A stretch of DNA of 64,000 bases from contig JAKZAN010000002.1 of NCBI GenBank assembly GCA_023053545.1, positions 5,254,375 to 5,318,374 on the forward strand. The letters are read 5' to 3'. Positions 1-12,452 of the stretch are shown here, piece by piece. This DNA is from Lepidurus packardi. Lineage: Eukaryota > Arthropoda > Branchiopoda > Notostraca > Triopsidae. Position numbers and translations under genes: made by a program. Positions within the stretch are counted from its first letter, which is position 1; each line of letters begins with the position of its first letter. A model generated the notes under the pieces. That model was not told the origin of the DNA, searched no databases, and was given only the letters and a program-made list of their open reading frames with translations.

Positions 1-75
1 CTCTGTGCTCCTCAAGTAAACAGAAGAAAGTAGTTTTGTGCACACAAGTTTAAAGAGAAGAAGCGTTTGTTTTAG

Positions 76-576
76 ATTCAAAGATTGCAAAGCACTTGGC
101 ACCGAACGAGGCAGCAATGTACGGAGAATGCTTATACGTTTGATGCCAAATTGAAGCCCGCGTTAAAGTTGATGGCAGAAGGCAAAAATACGCCGGCGCC
201 CAATACGACCATTCCAGACTTACTTCCTGCCATCATCTTTTGGGAGGCTGAGCTGCAAAACTTTATTGACTGCAGTCTGTCAGTGCCTCGACTGAATTTT
301 AATTTGGTAGATTCTGGATCAGACTTTGGGCTGGACGCCTTTTACGACCACCTGATGTCCATAAGAAATTGGTCCTCTAACTTGCCTCTTTATGAAAGAA
401 ACTTGAGCAATCTAATGGAAAACGCCGAAATGGATCAAGTTTTACTGGATATATTCCATACCGAGTTCCAACTCAAGTTCTTATGGGGCAGTAAAGGAGC
501 TGTAGCGCCGTGTGAAGATCGCTACGTTAAGTTTGATCAAGTCCTGAACGCTTTATCCCAGCGTTGTGAGCCTTGA
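76..576 (+). CDS. BCAR3: Last exon of an NSP-family adaptor (BCAR3/SH2D3-like), 3' partial gene
   Basis: The reading frame opens directly after a TTTGTTTTAG acceptor at 66-75 and runs about 166 codons to a TGA at 574-576, so this is a terminal exon; the rest of the gene lies to the left of the window. The C-terminus carries the block FHTEFQLKFLWGSKGA followed by RYVKFDQVLNALSQ, which matches the end of the Cdc25-like domain of vertebrate BCAR3/SH2D3C. In that family this domain no longer exchanges nucleotides well; it binds the C-terminal domain of p130Cas-type scaffolds in adhesion and migration signalling. The SH2 domain expected upstream is not in the window. Bases 1-75 are the tail of the preceding intron. 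BCAR3, SH2D3A and SH2D3C are vertebrate paralogues, so the symbol is a family label. Confidence 0.85.
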   Translation: MQRLQSTWHRTRQQCTENAYTFDAKLKPALKLMAEGKNTPAPNTTIPDLLPAIIFWEAELQNFIDCSLSVPRLNFNLVDSGSDFGLDAFYDHLMSIRNWSSNLPLYERNLSNLMENAEMDQVLLDIFHTEFQLKFLWGSKGAVAPCEDRYVKFDQVLNALSQRCEP

Positions 577-746
577 AAAACCCCTTCCAGTTTTAGAACC
601 CTAGAATCTTGAGTTTATGTCAAGACAAAGCAATTTCTTTCTTTTGCGCGCCCGGTGTCCTAGTTCTTATTCTAATTTGGCAGCATGGCTTGCATATTGG
701 TCTAGTCCGTATAGTTATTTCATTGTTCATTGTTGGAACCCGCTTA

Positions 747-752
747 TTTATT
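747..752 (-). promoter_or_regulatory. Candidate poly(A) signal of the FAS1 gene
   Basis: TTTATT on the plus strand reads AATAAA on the minus strand, about 305 bases past the FAS1 stop codon. If used, the two convergent genes have overlapping 3' UTRs here. Confidence 0.35.
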
Positions 753-862
753 GAAGTTTTAACTGGGGGGAAATGTATGTACAAAAGGAACAAAGAATGG
801 TTTCAAGAGTTCTGAAGAGCTTTTAAAGCTACAACTTAAGCGAATGAATCATTCACACTGTT

Positions 863-868
863 AATAAA
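863..868 (+). promoter_or_regulatory. Poly(A) signal of the BCAR3-like gene
   Basis: This AATAAA lies 287 bases past the TGA and is the first canonical signal on this strand after the stop. Bases 577-1057 between the two convergent stop codons hold only the two 3' UTRs as far as I can see. Confidence 0.55.
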
Positions 869-1057
869 CATGCGAAATAAGGAGAAATAGAACATTCAAA
901 CAAACGCGCCTTCAAATAATTACAGTCGTAGTTTTCCATCAGGTCGCTCGATGTCAGTCGAGCGGCTAAACGGGGAAAAACATTGCTCGTGGTAAAAGTT
1001 GTTTTTGAGCATCCGGAGGTGGCGCAGCCGACTCCCAGTTACGTTTTAAATCGCTTT

Positions 1058-4000
1058 TTAAAATCCCAGTACGGAATCGATGGGGTGGATGACGCCGTTC
1101 AATGTTGTGATATCGATATCGATCAGATTGGCGCCATTTACCTTAGTCATGCCTGCGAACAAAGTTCCACGCAAAGAAAACGTTAGTTCGTGATTAGTGT
1201 GTTTTGAAACTTGAATTTTACCCTTCATGTGATAAATGTATAAAAGCTCATAATCTAACGCATAAGCTTTCTGGAAACTCTGGAGTCCAGCTGTGTAAAT
1301 GACATCTTTGACGACGTGACGCAGCAACAATTTCTTCAAACGAAGGGGATCGTACAAGATAGCGTTGAGATCAGCCTTGGAAATCAAAGAAAAAGCCTTG
1401 TTGGTGGGAGCAAAGATCGTGTACGGTCCATCTACAAAACATTCCACGAATGAAACGTAATTATTTTTCCTTTTATACATAAACTAATTCTCGAAATGGT
1501 TTAATTCACCTCTAGGGTTAGCCAAGACTGGGAGTAAGCCCGATTTTTCAATAATGGACGTGAGGGTGCTAAATCTGCCTTCGGGGTCACCACGTAGTGT
1601 GCTATAAATATCAGCTTGAGGAACTGGGGCCATAACTCGGTCTATAATGTGGATAATGCCGTTGTTCGCTTTGATGTCGCCTCTGAGGACGCGAGCGCCA
1701 TTAATGGTCAAAACCTGGAAGGCAATTTCGAGAAAGTTTAGTTTCCGAATAATTAGGTTTAGGAGAAAGTGTTGCTGTCCAAACTTGGGAAAGACCCAGT
1801 AGCTATGGGGCAAGGTTTTAAAAAGTGGTACGGAAATCTGTTTTTATACCTGCACGGGTTTCCAATCTTGATCCTCAGCAATAAAGGTTTTGCCTCGCAA
1901 CGGTGCGCCGGTCAAGCTCTGGGTCAAGAAGTTGGGAGTGTACATGGCGCTTAGGGGTACAATGCCAGGAGCCACATGGTGTTTCATCAACTGTAGACAA
2001 ATCAAACCCAAAAGAAGAAAAACAATTAGTCTCAACTTTGGTTTCTTTTCGACGATGCCCTGGATTCCAAATCTTACCCAAACTGGATTGTGTTTTTGGA
2101 CACAGTCAAAGGAGCAACGTACCGAACACCGTGAGAAAAACAAGTTGGGGGCTATTTTTGCTCTTGCTACAATTTGCGTGCTCACTGAGCGAACAGGGCC
2201 AACATTAAGCTTGACCACGAGGGGAAGAAAAAGTGCTTCATGCTTGCCATCTTTACGACTTTACATGAGTTGTGTCACCCCCTCTTGCAAGAGTTGCAAG
2301 AGAAAGTTGTCTTTGAAGAACTAGGGGTATCACAATTGAGGTGAAGGCTGTCTACCTGTTGTCTATTTATGAAATTTTTCATTTAGAACGAAATTTCGTT
2401 TCGGAATGAAAAAAAAAAATCATTTTGGAATGGGTCAAGTGTCGATACTTGCGCATTCCACCGGTACAAAACGTTATGAGATATAGAAAGATTCCGGTCC
2501 GTTTAGTTAAGTCTAGCGCATATTCAATGTCTAGGTTGTCCTACTTCCTGTTAGACTACTTATCCGGTATGAAGTAGTGTTTGGCTTGGTTCAAGTCCAG
2601 TTTTCCCCTGACTGGTTTGAGGGGTTTCTTCACACTTTGCAATGCAGAAAACCTTGCAGGGACGTTGGTGGCTGGTTCTCTCTCCAGACGTTTTATGGGT
2701 TCCTGTTCCCTTTTCCTCTTTTTTTCCTTAATTTTATATTTTCTTAATTTTGTTTTCCCCCTCTCGCATCAGGCTTGGACCTTAAGACCGCCAAGAGCAG
2801 CCAGAACAGGAGAAAGCTTGACTAATGAAATTCAAATAAAAGGACCTTCTATACTTGGCTTCAGATAACCAGAACGAAAAACTTGAAAACAAAAACAAGT
2901 TAAAGAGAAAAGATCGTACCGAGTCGAGGATTTCGGGGTTCTTGTTGTAGTTCTCAGTCGCTTTATCCAAACCGCCTTGTCGTTCAACAACATGGTCGAA
3001 AGCGGCATCCGTGGGTGCAAAGATTGTGAAAGGACCTATCGATTAGACGAAAATAAGGTCATTAGATCCTGTTGTTACATACTTACAAGGGGAAGGAAAC
3101 TAAAATATAAAAAAATGTACAAACATTACCCTCTTTTTCGATTTGGCCATCCAAGCCGGCTAGAATGATAAGATCGATGATGGTGTTGAAGCCCATTTGC
3201 TCTAATACGAAAGGAATGCTGCCTTTGGTCCATTGCGACTCTTCAGGTGGAACAATGGCGGTACCCGCGTTCTTCCCGCTCACGTCGGTGTCTTTCTCGG
3301 GTACTGGAGCGGCGTCAGACAAGTATTCGTCGTCGACGGGTGGGGCAGTCACTGGTTTCCCGGTCGCATAAGCTCCCGTTCTGATGGTAGAGACAGCTTT
3401 GGATTGCTCGTCTTCGTAGTTAGGAGAGGCAGAGGGTACGTTAGGGGAAGGGGTGTAGGCTGGTACTTGGACCTCTTTGTACCCAACTTGGGCAGGTTCA
3501 CTATTACCGTTGTATTCTTCTTCAGAAGAAGCATGGTAGCTAGGAGGTACTGGGGAAGTCACCGGTGCGTAAGGTCGCTCGGTAAGTTGCGTGGGGTACT
3601 CTAACGGTCGAGGGGTGGATTGGTAGCCTTGTTGCTGTTGGGGAGGATAAGGGGGTGGTGGGGAACTGTAGATGGGGATCAAAGGCAACGTTTGTTGGTA
3701 GCCTTCGGTTTGAGGAGGTTGGTAAGGTTGGTAGGACTCGGGTTGAGGGGGAGTGTAAGGAGGAGGTTGGGGAATATAAGGGTTGTGGCTAGGGCCGGAG
3801 GGTGTTTGGTGGTGGTAAGGTGCGGGTGGGGGTGGCAGGCCGTAGTTCAAACCGTGGGGTCGAGGTGGCAGTGCATACGGTGCTGGTGCAGGCTGTGAAG
3901 AAAAATGATCTGGTTGAGCATCGAAGGAAACATGAGGCTCTTCTTCAGGTACAAGGTGTTCTAAATCAAGTGAAATTTCGTGACGGTATTCCTGTTGAAA

Positions 4001-5646
4001 CTGATTCTGGTGGCCGTTATCATGATCATTGTGTTGGACAACAGCGTGCTCCTGGTCTTGCTCATGGTAAGAAGTCTGTACTGAAAGTTTCTGGTCGTCT
4101 TTACCGATGTGCTCTAACTCATGGTGCTTTTGCTGGTGGTACTGAACCTCCACCTCGCCTTCAAGGGGCAGTGGAGCGGAAGGTACTGCGTAATCAGACT
4201 CTGATCCTGGGCGATCAATGAGATGCCCTGGGTACTTGTGGACAGCCTGATTCTGATTCTCAGGATAAAGTTCATGCTGGTGGGGCCCTACACTTTCCTG
4301 CTCTCTCTCGCCGTACTCGGGGGTACGTGCCACCGTCGCTGTGTCGTAGTTCAGCGCCGGTTCGGTGACGGGACTCTCGTACGTAAGTTGCTCGTCACCG
4401 AATTGTATTGGCGTCGGAATTTGAACCTGTTCCTGCTCTGGGTTAACATGCAATGGTTTCCACTCAAGATCACTAGTACTATCATCATGGTTATTACCTT
4501 GTTCATGCTCAAGAATGGGTTCGTGGGTTAAATCAGGGAGGTAGTCTGTTATTACCTCGTACTGGTGATGTTGGTTAGACACGTACGACTGTGCAACATG
4601 GTTCGTGTGAATTTGAGGCCGTTTGGGGGCGCCGTTGTAGTTAACCTTGACACTAGGTGTCAGCGCGGAAGGGAGGTAAGGTGCGGGAGGTTGGATGGTA
4701 CTAGGAGCGTAAGGGAAAGGAACAGGAGAGTTGGTGGTGGAGATGGTATGTTGCACATGTACGTAAGCTTCGCCGGCCGGATTACCGGTGTCGATGTCAA
4801 GGTTGGCATGCAATGGAGGCGGCGACCCGAGGTAGTTGCCGTGGTTAGCACTGTTTAGAGGAGCTTGGTGTGGCAGATGCTCATCTACGGGATGGTAAAC
4901 CTCAGCCTCGCTGACATACTGGCCCAGAGCCTGTGGCAAACCATAGGGTACCCACACACACAAAAAAAGGTTAGGTTTGGGTTTAGTATCGTACACCATC
5001 CACATACAAACTACAAACAAACAACCCAAAGCAGTTAAACCGGTGCAAACCCAATGTTTTAATCCACCGTTAGCGCTTAAAAATTCATTAGTATTCTTCC
5101 CCAAACTCCACCTTTCTTTAATCAATTCGGACTCGAGTTTAGACCTAACTAAAAATTCCGGGAAAAATCAGACGTCTTATTGATAAATACCTATTTCCAA
5201 ATCCCGGCTTCAATGTAAATTTATTTCAAAAAAGTTCATCTAAAGTACAATTTTTTATATATATATTTTTTTGCGGTTTGTTTTAAGCCTGTTTACCTTC
5301 GTTTGTCTCTTCTAAAGGGTTGGGGATGAAGGGTATAAAAATCGATTTGGTATAAAAAATTATCGATTTGATCATAAAATTATATCGATTTGATATAAAA
5401 TGTAATATAAAAATCAGTTTGATTCAGTGTAAAAACGTTCAAATTAACCAGGCTCTGTGATTATACTCTACAAAAATAGTGTCGTAAATTAATTTAAAGT
5501 CATCTTACCTGTGGGTGTTGCGGAAGTTGTCCGGGGAGGTATTGCGGACTTCTCTTTATTAGTGCATCTTGGGGTTTGTCGGATTGCACGCTCGCGACAG
5601 TCAAGAGCAAGAGCGTAGATGCTACTTGGACGCAACGCCAGGCCAT
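1058..5646 (-). CDS. Secreted proline-rich protein with two C-terminal FAS1 (fasciclin) domains
   Basis: Six exons join in phase: 5646-5509, 4930-3130, 3035-2920, 1990-1850, 1714-1510 and 1431-1058, giving about 924 residues. The start at 5644-5646 begins a classic signal peptide (MAWRCVQVASTLLLLTVASV) followed by a dibasic IKRS. Exon 2 encodes about 600 residues of low-complexity sequence rich in Pro, Gln, His, Glu and Tyr, including repeated PPY, PQP and QPYQP turns. Two FAS1 domains follow: one near 615-765 with GPFTIFAPTDAAF and NNGIIHIIDRVM, one near 765-924 with GPYTIFAPTNKAF and NGVIHPIDSVL. FAS1 domains mediate extracellular adhesion, as in TGFBI and periostin. Two RGD tripeptides lie at about 743-745 and 773-775. 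A matrix or cuticle role is inference. I do not recognise a named orthologue. Introns of 929 bp (1991-2919) and 578 bp (4931-5508) hold no further gene that I see. Confidence 0.88.
5339..5428. repeat. Short degenerate tandem repeat in FAS1 intron 1
   Basis: About four imperfect copies of a 22-25 bp unit built on ATCGATTTGRTATAAAA follow one another in this intron. It is AT-rich simple sequence with no visible function. Confidence 0.6.
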
Positions 5647-6012
5647 TTTTTAATAATTTTTCTAATCAATTCAGATCACTTTGAGTTGTGTTAAATCCCG
5701 TCTTTCAAACCACGAGGGAGATTTTCAAATCTTTAACGGCTTTCAATGCACTATAGGAACACGTTGCACCTACCCGCGTCTCTCGAATGTTCCCAAAAAT
5801 TTCACTGTTGGAGTGTGCACCAAAGGCAGAAGCACACGAACGCACGGCTTGACTGAGACTCTGGAGAAAATGCAGTCGAACAGGGACCTTAATATGGACG
5901 AGGAGGAGTCCCTTTCACCTTCTTCTGCTGGACGATGTAGGTCAGTCGTTGGACCTGTAGCTTGTACCACGCTTTTAGCTGGAAAGACGAATATCTTTTC
6001 TGCGCCGAGCTT

Positions 6013-6020
6013 CTTATATA
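6013..6020 (-). promoter_or_regulatory. Candidate TATA box of the FAS1 gene
   Basis: The minus strand reads TATATAAG here, flanked by GC-richer sequence, about 370 bases upstream of the FAS1 start codon. A start site about 30 bases downstream would give a 5' UTR of roughly 340 bases. I did not find a clear initiator at that spacing, so the call is tentative. Confidence 0.35.
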
Positions 6021-9000
6021 CGCCTTCTTCTCCTTCCCCTTTTTCTTCGGTTTGATGCAGCAGAGAAAGAGAAAGACACACCCGAGAAATGGAAGAATAT
6101 CCGATCAATTTCGCCAAGGGTGAGAGATGGCCCTAAAAAAGAAAAGCCATGATCTTCCCTTTTGCTTTACAATAAGGGAGGAGTCGCCAATGTCTGGTTC
6201 AGTTGGTCAGACCAACGATTAGGGTGTCCAGTACCCGAAACATAATCAACAGGTGAGAGTGATCCTCTTCCTGTCCAACCTCAAATCATAGGCCTGTATT
6301 AGGTGTACCTGAGTTCCGAGTTTAGCTTTCGGATGAGTATGGGAATGTTATCATGGAGTGCTCTTTACACCCGTATTGCGTGTACTTAATACATGCCAAG
6401 GATGTCACGTGTCGTTCATTTAGGAAGCGTGTAGGGACACAAAAAACCTACTTGGATGGCTTTCTTCCCTTGGCTTGCCTCTAGAACTGGGTTACATCCT
6501 GGTGACTTTATCAACCTAAGTGGGTATTAGGGTTTTTCAAGAGAAAAAAGTGGTCAGAGAGCCTAAGGACGGACCCGAACCTGACCAGGGTACCCAACAA
6601 AAGGGTTAATAGGGGCCTGTTACTTTCATTCACCTTTGAGCGAGGTACAATTCAAATTAACAGTAGCGAAGATTCGTACTTGGCTGATCTCATACAAGAA
6701 TACGTTCCAGGTAGTCCAGTAACCTTTATTTTGAGGGTATACTAGTACCGTACAGGTGGCCATAAGAGAGCCAGAAACCGAAGATGACCCAGTGCTACGG
6801 GCGCCATTTTTTTTTATTTTTTGATAACATGAAAGAAAACGACCACATGGATCTGCGTTGCCAGCTTCATCGGTGGGCTACCTTATACCTTTGAACACAA
6901 AACGGGGATGGAATTGAATGGAGAATTTGAGAAAAGTACCGCATTCGTTATCGTTGCCCCCCACGTGGTTTGATACTAATTACCGTCCATTTTCGGTTAC
7001 CAACGTGCGGCTTACATGTTACGCGTTCATTTTATGGGTTTCCCACATGAAGCGGTTAATAAGCTTCAAAGTAATTCAAAGCGGTTTAAGTCAAATTAAT
7101 TGGCCCTTTTTAAGACGAGACTTCATTAGTTAACTATATCCCAGTCGGCTTTGAAAGTTGTTCCCTTTTTTAGTCGTTTTAAGTGTTCCTGGTGTTCTAT
7201 TTGTGACTTGGAGAGTTGCTCCTATTCGTTTTAATCGTGCGAAAAGCCCTTTTGCAATGAGAATGACTTCCTGTTGGGAAAAGCTGCCATTCAGCTTATA
7301 TGATACTAAAAACCACCACACCAAGACTATCAATTTTCTTTTAAACCAAAAGTAAAACACATCGAAAAATGAGTGCTTTGATCTACAGTATTTATAGATT
7401 TACACAGTAGGATAACAAGGGCCGTTCCTCTGCATTGGCTATTCATTGTTGGCGCTTTTCATTCTTGCGTCACTTCATTATTTTCATTCTTGTGTCACAT
7501 GCCAATGTCATGAAAGGGCTATGGTCTATGGTCCTCCTGCCAACGTAGTCTATTTCTCGCATTCTAGAGCGTCAGAATGTCAAAATTTGGTCCTTTTTTA
7601 GTTGTGCAGATTCAGTGAAAACTTTCGCCACAACTTATAGCTTCTCTGATCTTCAGCTTTTGGTGAAAAATGAACTCGAAGAATTTATCGGGGATGACAT
7701 AACTCGCGGTTTTCTCCTCGGACTTTGGCGTTAGGTTATGGCAATTACCACTTTCATGATTAGCCAAGCGTTTCCAAGGGGAAAGGGAAAAGACGATTTG
7801 CCCCAAAGCCGCAGCCAGTGGTACAGTACCTAACGTACGCCCCAGAAAACCCCGAAACGTACTTCCTTTTAAATGATCTTCCCCATATAATGACGCTATA
7901 AGTGCTCCGGTAAGTGTGACCAGTGTTAGCCCATGTGTGGAACTCGTAAACATAAAATAGGAGAAAGCTTTTTTTCTGCTTCTTTTTCTTCCTCTTCCAC
8001 GTCGTCTTATTCTGTATGTCTCCCATCAAAGTTTCCAAATCGTTAAAAAAAAACTTGGCTCTCTTTTCAAGTGGATTTTCCCTGTGTGAAATGCATCATT
8101 TTTTTTTTTTTTTAATTTTTTTTTTTTAAAGAAAGCCCCGTGCCCAACATCTCCTCGTGTGCTGCCAAGAAAAAGCGAGTTACTCTAATAGCTAAACCAT
8201 GCTTTTATTTAGAAGGTGTTTTTTGGTTCTTTTTGTCGTCTTTCTTTTATACAGAAATAATTTCCGGGTGCCATCGCAAGTTGAGGTTAGAAAGTTTGGC
8301 TTTTGCTTTAGAGATAAAAAGAGATTAATAGTCCGCCACCTCGCCTTCACATGACCATTCCATACCCTTTTCACCATGCAGCGTATAAAGGTCCACTTCA
8401 GGGTACTTTATTCTTTTTTATATAGATTTCTTTGATTTTTTTTGGCTCAATTTTTTTGTTTATTTTCTGGGGAAGGGGTAATTTCGCACTGAGTAAGTCA
8501 AATTAGTAAGTCAAGTGTTGTGAGAGACGAAGAAAGGGGGGAGGTGTTGTGTTTATGAAAGCAAGAGGTCAATTGTCAACAGTTTGGCTGGTAACAACAT
8601 GCAAAGGAAGGCACGGAGTAGTTTTCGGCAAGTCATTCCGCACGAATTCACGCCGTGTTTCATAATAAGAGCAAAACCCCAAGGGAGAAAGTGCGCTGGA
8701 GAGAAAAGGAAAGAGGACTTTTTTTCTTACGTCCTTACGTCCGACTGTTGGAGTTGTGTAATTTTCGTCGTGTTTCGGACCGTCATCCAGGTGCCGGAAC
8801 AGCCCACATTGTCCTTGTTCTAAAAGTAATAGTACTCATCCAGTAGAATGATGGAGTGTATGTAAAATCCCCCAAACACCGTAACGGTCCTTTCTAATAA
8901 TTCAAGGAGAGAAGAGAGAAGTGAACGTTACGTTTTTCTGATCAATTTGAAGATCTAAACCGTAAAGAAATTATTTTTAAATTTTGTTGAGTTATTCTTT

Positions 9001-12000
9001 TTAAGTTTCTTTTGTGATTCTTTTGTGATCTTAAGCTTTTCTGAAACGTTCTAAATGGACGAAATTTTGAACTTTTTTTGCAAACGGAGTCTTTCGCCTA
9101 TTGTTAGGTCCCTTATGTAGCTCCTTTACGTTTAGGATATAAAAATGTATGAAGTGAAGATTCTAAATTGACGAATTTCTGAATCTAAGGTGAAACTGCA
9201 CTAAGTTGGTAATTTGACAACAAATGATGTAGTTTCCTGTTTTAGAATACTAATTATCTCATAATTTTCCTTTGTCTAAGTTTGGATTAATTTAATTTAA
9301 TAACACTACAACGTTCTTTTGTTGAACTCTATTGAGATGGTAATTTGTAAAATTTTCCTTGGTTTAACTTGAATTATTTCTTAACTTTAGTTTGTAATTT
9401 CTCTGTAATTTTTACAGTCTTGTTGCACTAACTTCATTTTCTTGAGTTTCATTCGATTTAGTTCGTAAAGTTACGTTGATTCTTAAAACTTAGTTCAAAT
9501 TAGATCCAAACCTTAGAATTTTCTTTAAATTCAACTCTATTTGATTCGTAAGTCTACATAGATTCATTGTTAGAATACCTCAATGCCCCATTGTATTTAA
9601 CTATTATGTTAATATAAAAAAATAAGAATTATGGCGTTAAGCTAAAACTTGCCTCATAAAACTTGTTATTTCTAATGTTTGTTTGTTTGTGTTATTGGCA
9701 TGCAAGGTAATTGGTATTTCCCTTTAGTGCCAGACTATGTATTGGTCAGATTTGGGGTAACAAATGTATGGATCAGTTAACATTATCCAGACAGTGAAGC
9801 CCTTTTTGTATTTATTTTTGTATTTTGTAAAGTAATACCACAGTATACAGGCTCACCTTTAAACCTTTTTAAACCTTTATACTTTAAACTTTAATACTTT
9901 AAATCTTAATACCAGTATAGGCAAATACCTACTGCCAGTCATTACATTGGTCGACTTTTACAAATCGTTGTGTAAATTGGGGCTACTTACAAGGGAGGTA
10001 AGGGGATGGAAGGGAAAGAGGAGAAAAGTTTGGATGTGTATCTATAATGAAGAATCGGAATTGAAAGGTGAGGCCAAGAGGAATGTTACAAGAAGTTACA
10101 AGAAGGCTTTAATGTGTGAGAAGATTCCTTCTTGTAAGCTAATATGCAAATAGTGACCGCTTCCGAGTCCAAGTGGGTGTAGGATCACTATTAATAGGAG
10201 AAAGTTGATGCCGAAGAATGCGCTGGTGCTTTAAGCAATGGTTTCCAAAAGCTTCAACCTAAGGAAACGAGGTTTCCTTTAGGCCACGGGGAAGTTTTGA
10301 AAAGGAGCGCTCAGTTAAAGGAATGTTGTCTACCTGTTGTAGCAGGTGGGTATTGCCTCAAGATCATCCCACAAGGACATGGTTCGCCAAGAATCGTATC
10401 GATTCCCTCACAACATCTCATCTCGCACCTGCAAAGGATCTTGCGACCAGTTTTGGGGTTGGAGCGCTATGAAATGTCATTACTGATTGTTGATTTGCCA
10501 AAACGGCTCGCACAATCACCATCTCCAAGTCACTAAGCAGGGAAGGGATGGTTTTCTAAGATTCCTAAGTACTATTATAGAGAAACAGGACATGGAAACA
10601 TGGTTTTTCCCCTCTCCAGGGTCGTCGTAGGTGGTTAATCGCTTGTTCGTGCTCAACGCGAGCAAAGGCTTTACGAAATTGGGATTAAAGTGTATTGTAA
10701 ACACGTAAATAGACATCCCGTGGAGCAATTACTGCATTAAAGAGGCTTCCCAACGCTTTAGAAGGTTTAAAAATCAGAGAAATTTTCAAGTATATAAGGA
10801 GCTTAAAGAAGTTTGAAGAGAATTAGGATGATAGTGGCAAGTTTTAAGAAGCTCGTGTTGGTAGAATTAGGACTTTCAGCAACGTGATCGCAGGTGAAAC
10901 CGGGAACTTAAATTTTGACGTGGGGAAATTTTTTGGACTGGAGAAAGCAGTAAGTTACTTTACCACCCTTTACGCGTTCACTGGACGGCTCCGGACATTC
11001 TAGTTGGGATTTGAAAAGGATAAAATTGAATAACTTTCTTATTGAAGTGAACGAGACTTATTTTTTTCCCAACGTTTGAAGCCTTTAACCGTTTTAGGGG
11101 GGTTTTCACAATAAAATGGCCCTTTCTCTAATTTGGAATCGGAAATGGAGGAAAAAGACAGAAAAAGAATGAGCTAGCTCATTTTTTTATTTTTTTTTTA
11201 ACGTAAAATGGACCTTTCTCTGACTTGGAACTGGAAAAATGGTTAAAAAAAAAAAAAAAAGAAGGAAGAAGGAGCTGTTTGTTGAAGGCGGTGGGAAATC
11301 TGATCTAAAAGTTCGTTCGTTAGATGAAGGAGCGGAAACTGGGCGAGTTGTAATCATTGACGGATCGGTGTTTTTCAAGAGAAACGGTGAAAGCTTTGGG
11401 ATGAATTCAAGCGTGCGCAGCAGTTCATGATTGTATAACAGATCGTGATCGTAAAAACATCTAATAAAAAAAGTATATAAAGGGCACATACCACAGGTAT
11501 GCAGTCCCTTTGGTATAGTTTACGCGGGGCCTTGATGAGTTTAGGTTTGAGTGATAAAAGGTTCCGTGTGAATGCCTTTTGGGGTCCCAAAGGTGTCTCT
11601 CCGGTGTCCGATTTCCGATTTCATCAATGAAAAGCCTGAAACTTTTCTCCAGATTGCTGGAGGTGTTTTCGTGGATGTTCTTATGTTGTGGATGTTTTAA
11701 AATCTCTCCCACGAACCGGAAGCCCAGCAGGCAAAACAAACACTCCTTCACGCTCGCATTCTTAAACAGTCTCAAAAATGCATGCACTAGAATAAAACTG
11801 TAAATTCTGCAGTATTTTGTGTTCATAATGGGGTCGAGTTTTGCCTTTACAAATTTTAAAAATGCAAATGAATCCTTTACTTAATGCTTAACAAATTGAT
11901 GCATATAAGCGGAAAAAGCAAAACTTTGGCGAAGGTCAAACTGTAAACATTATTTAAGTCGTATTTTAAAAAGAAATATTTCGTGCAAATCCATTACATG

Positions 12001-12019
12001 GTTATAAAGAATGAATTAT

Positions 12020-12452
12020 CCTTCTTGTCGTTTTATGCGCAGAGGCACTGCCCATTCATATACACCCGTACCAAACAACGTTGCGTGCCATCTAGCGGTA
12101 GCTTGGATAGAACAAGTTTAGCTACATGGGAGCATTAATTGTACAAATACTAGTACATTTTGTACAGGGGTACTATGGGCGTAGTTTAGATTAAAGTTTT
12201 ATATATTTTTCTCGGCAAGAAATTCTACATTTTGGTCCCTTCTTGCCGTTTTATGCGCAGAAGCAGTGCCCATTCATATACACCCGTACCAAACAACGTT
12301 GTGTGCCATCTAGCGGTAGCTTGGGTATAACAAGTTTAGCTACAGCGGAGCCTTAATTGTACAAATACTAGTACATTTTGTACAGGGGTACTATAGGCGT
12401 GGTTTAGAATAAAGATATATATTCTTGGCAAGAAATTCTGTATTTTTGTGTC
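12020..12452. repeat. Tandem duplication, 218-bp unit, two copies
   Basis: Copy 1 spans about 12020-12237 and copy 2 about 12238-12452. They differ by scattered substitutions and small indels only. Each copy holds GTGCCATCTAGCGG (12085-12098 and 12303-12316), a motif that on the minus strand resembles the CTCF core, and a self-complementary stretch around TTGTACAAATACTAGTACA. No open frame spans the unit. Confidence 0.85.

Noticed and set aside
1890-2324. 144-codon plus-strand frame
   Set aside because: Antisense to FAS1 exon 4 and its intron; no motif.
3233-4221. Several plus-strand frames of 90-140 codons over the FAS1 gene
   Set aside because: They mirror the low-complexity proline-rich exon on the minus strand and show no independent signal.
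11474-11481. TATATAAA on the plus strand
   Set aside because: No supported coding exon downstream; such matches are expected in AT-rich DNA.
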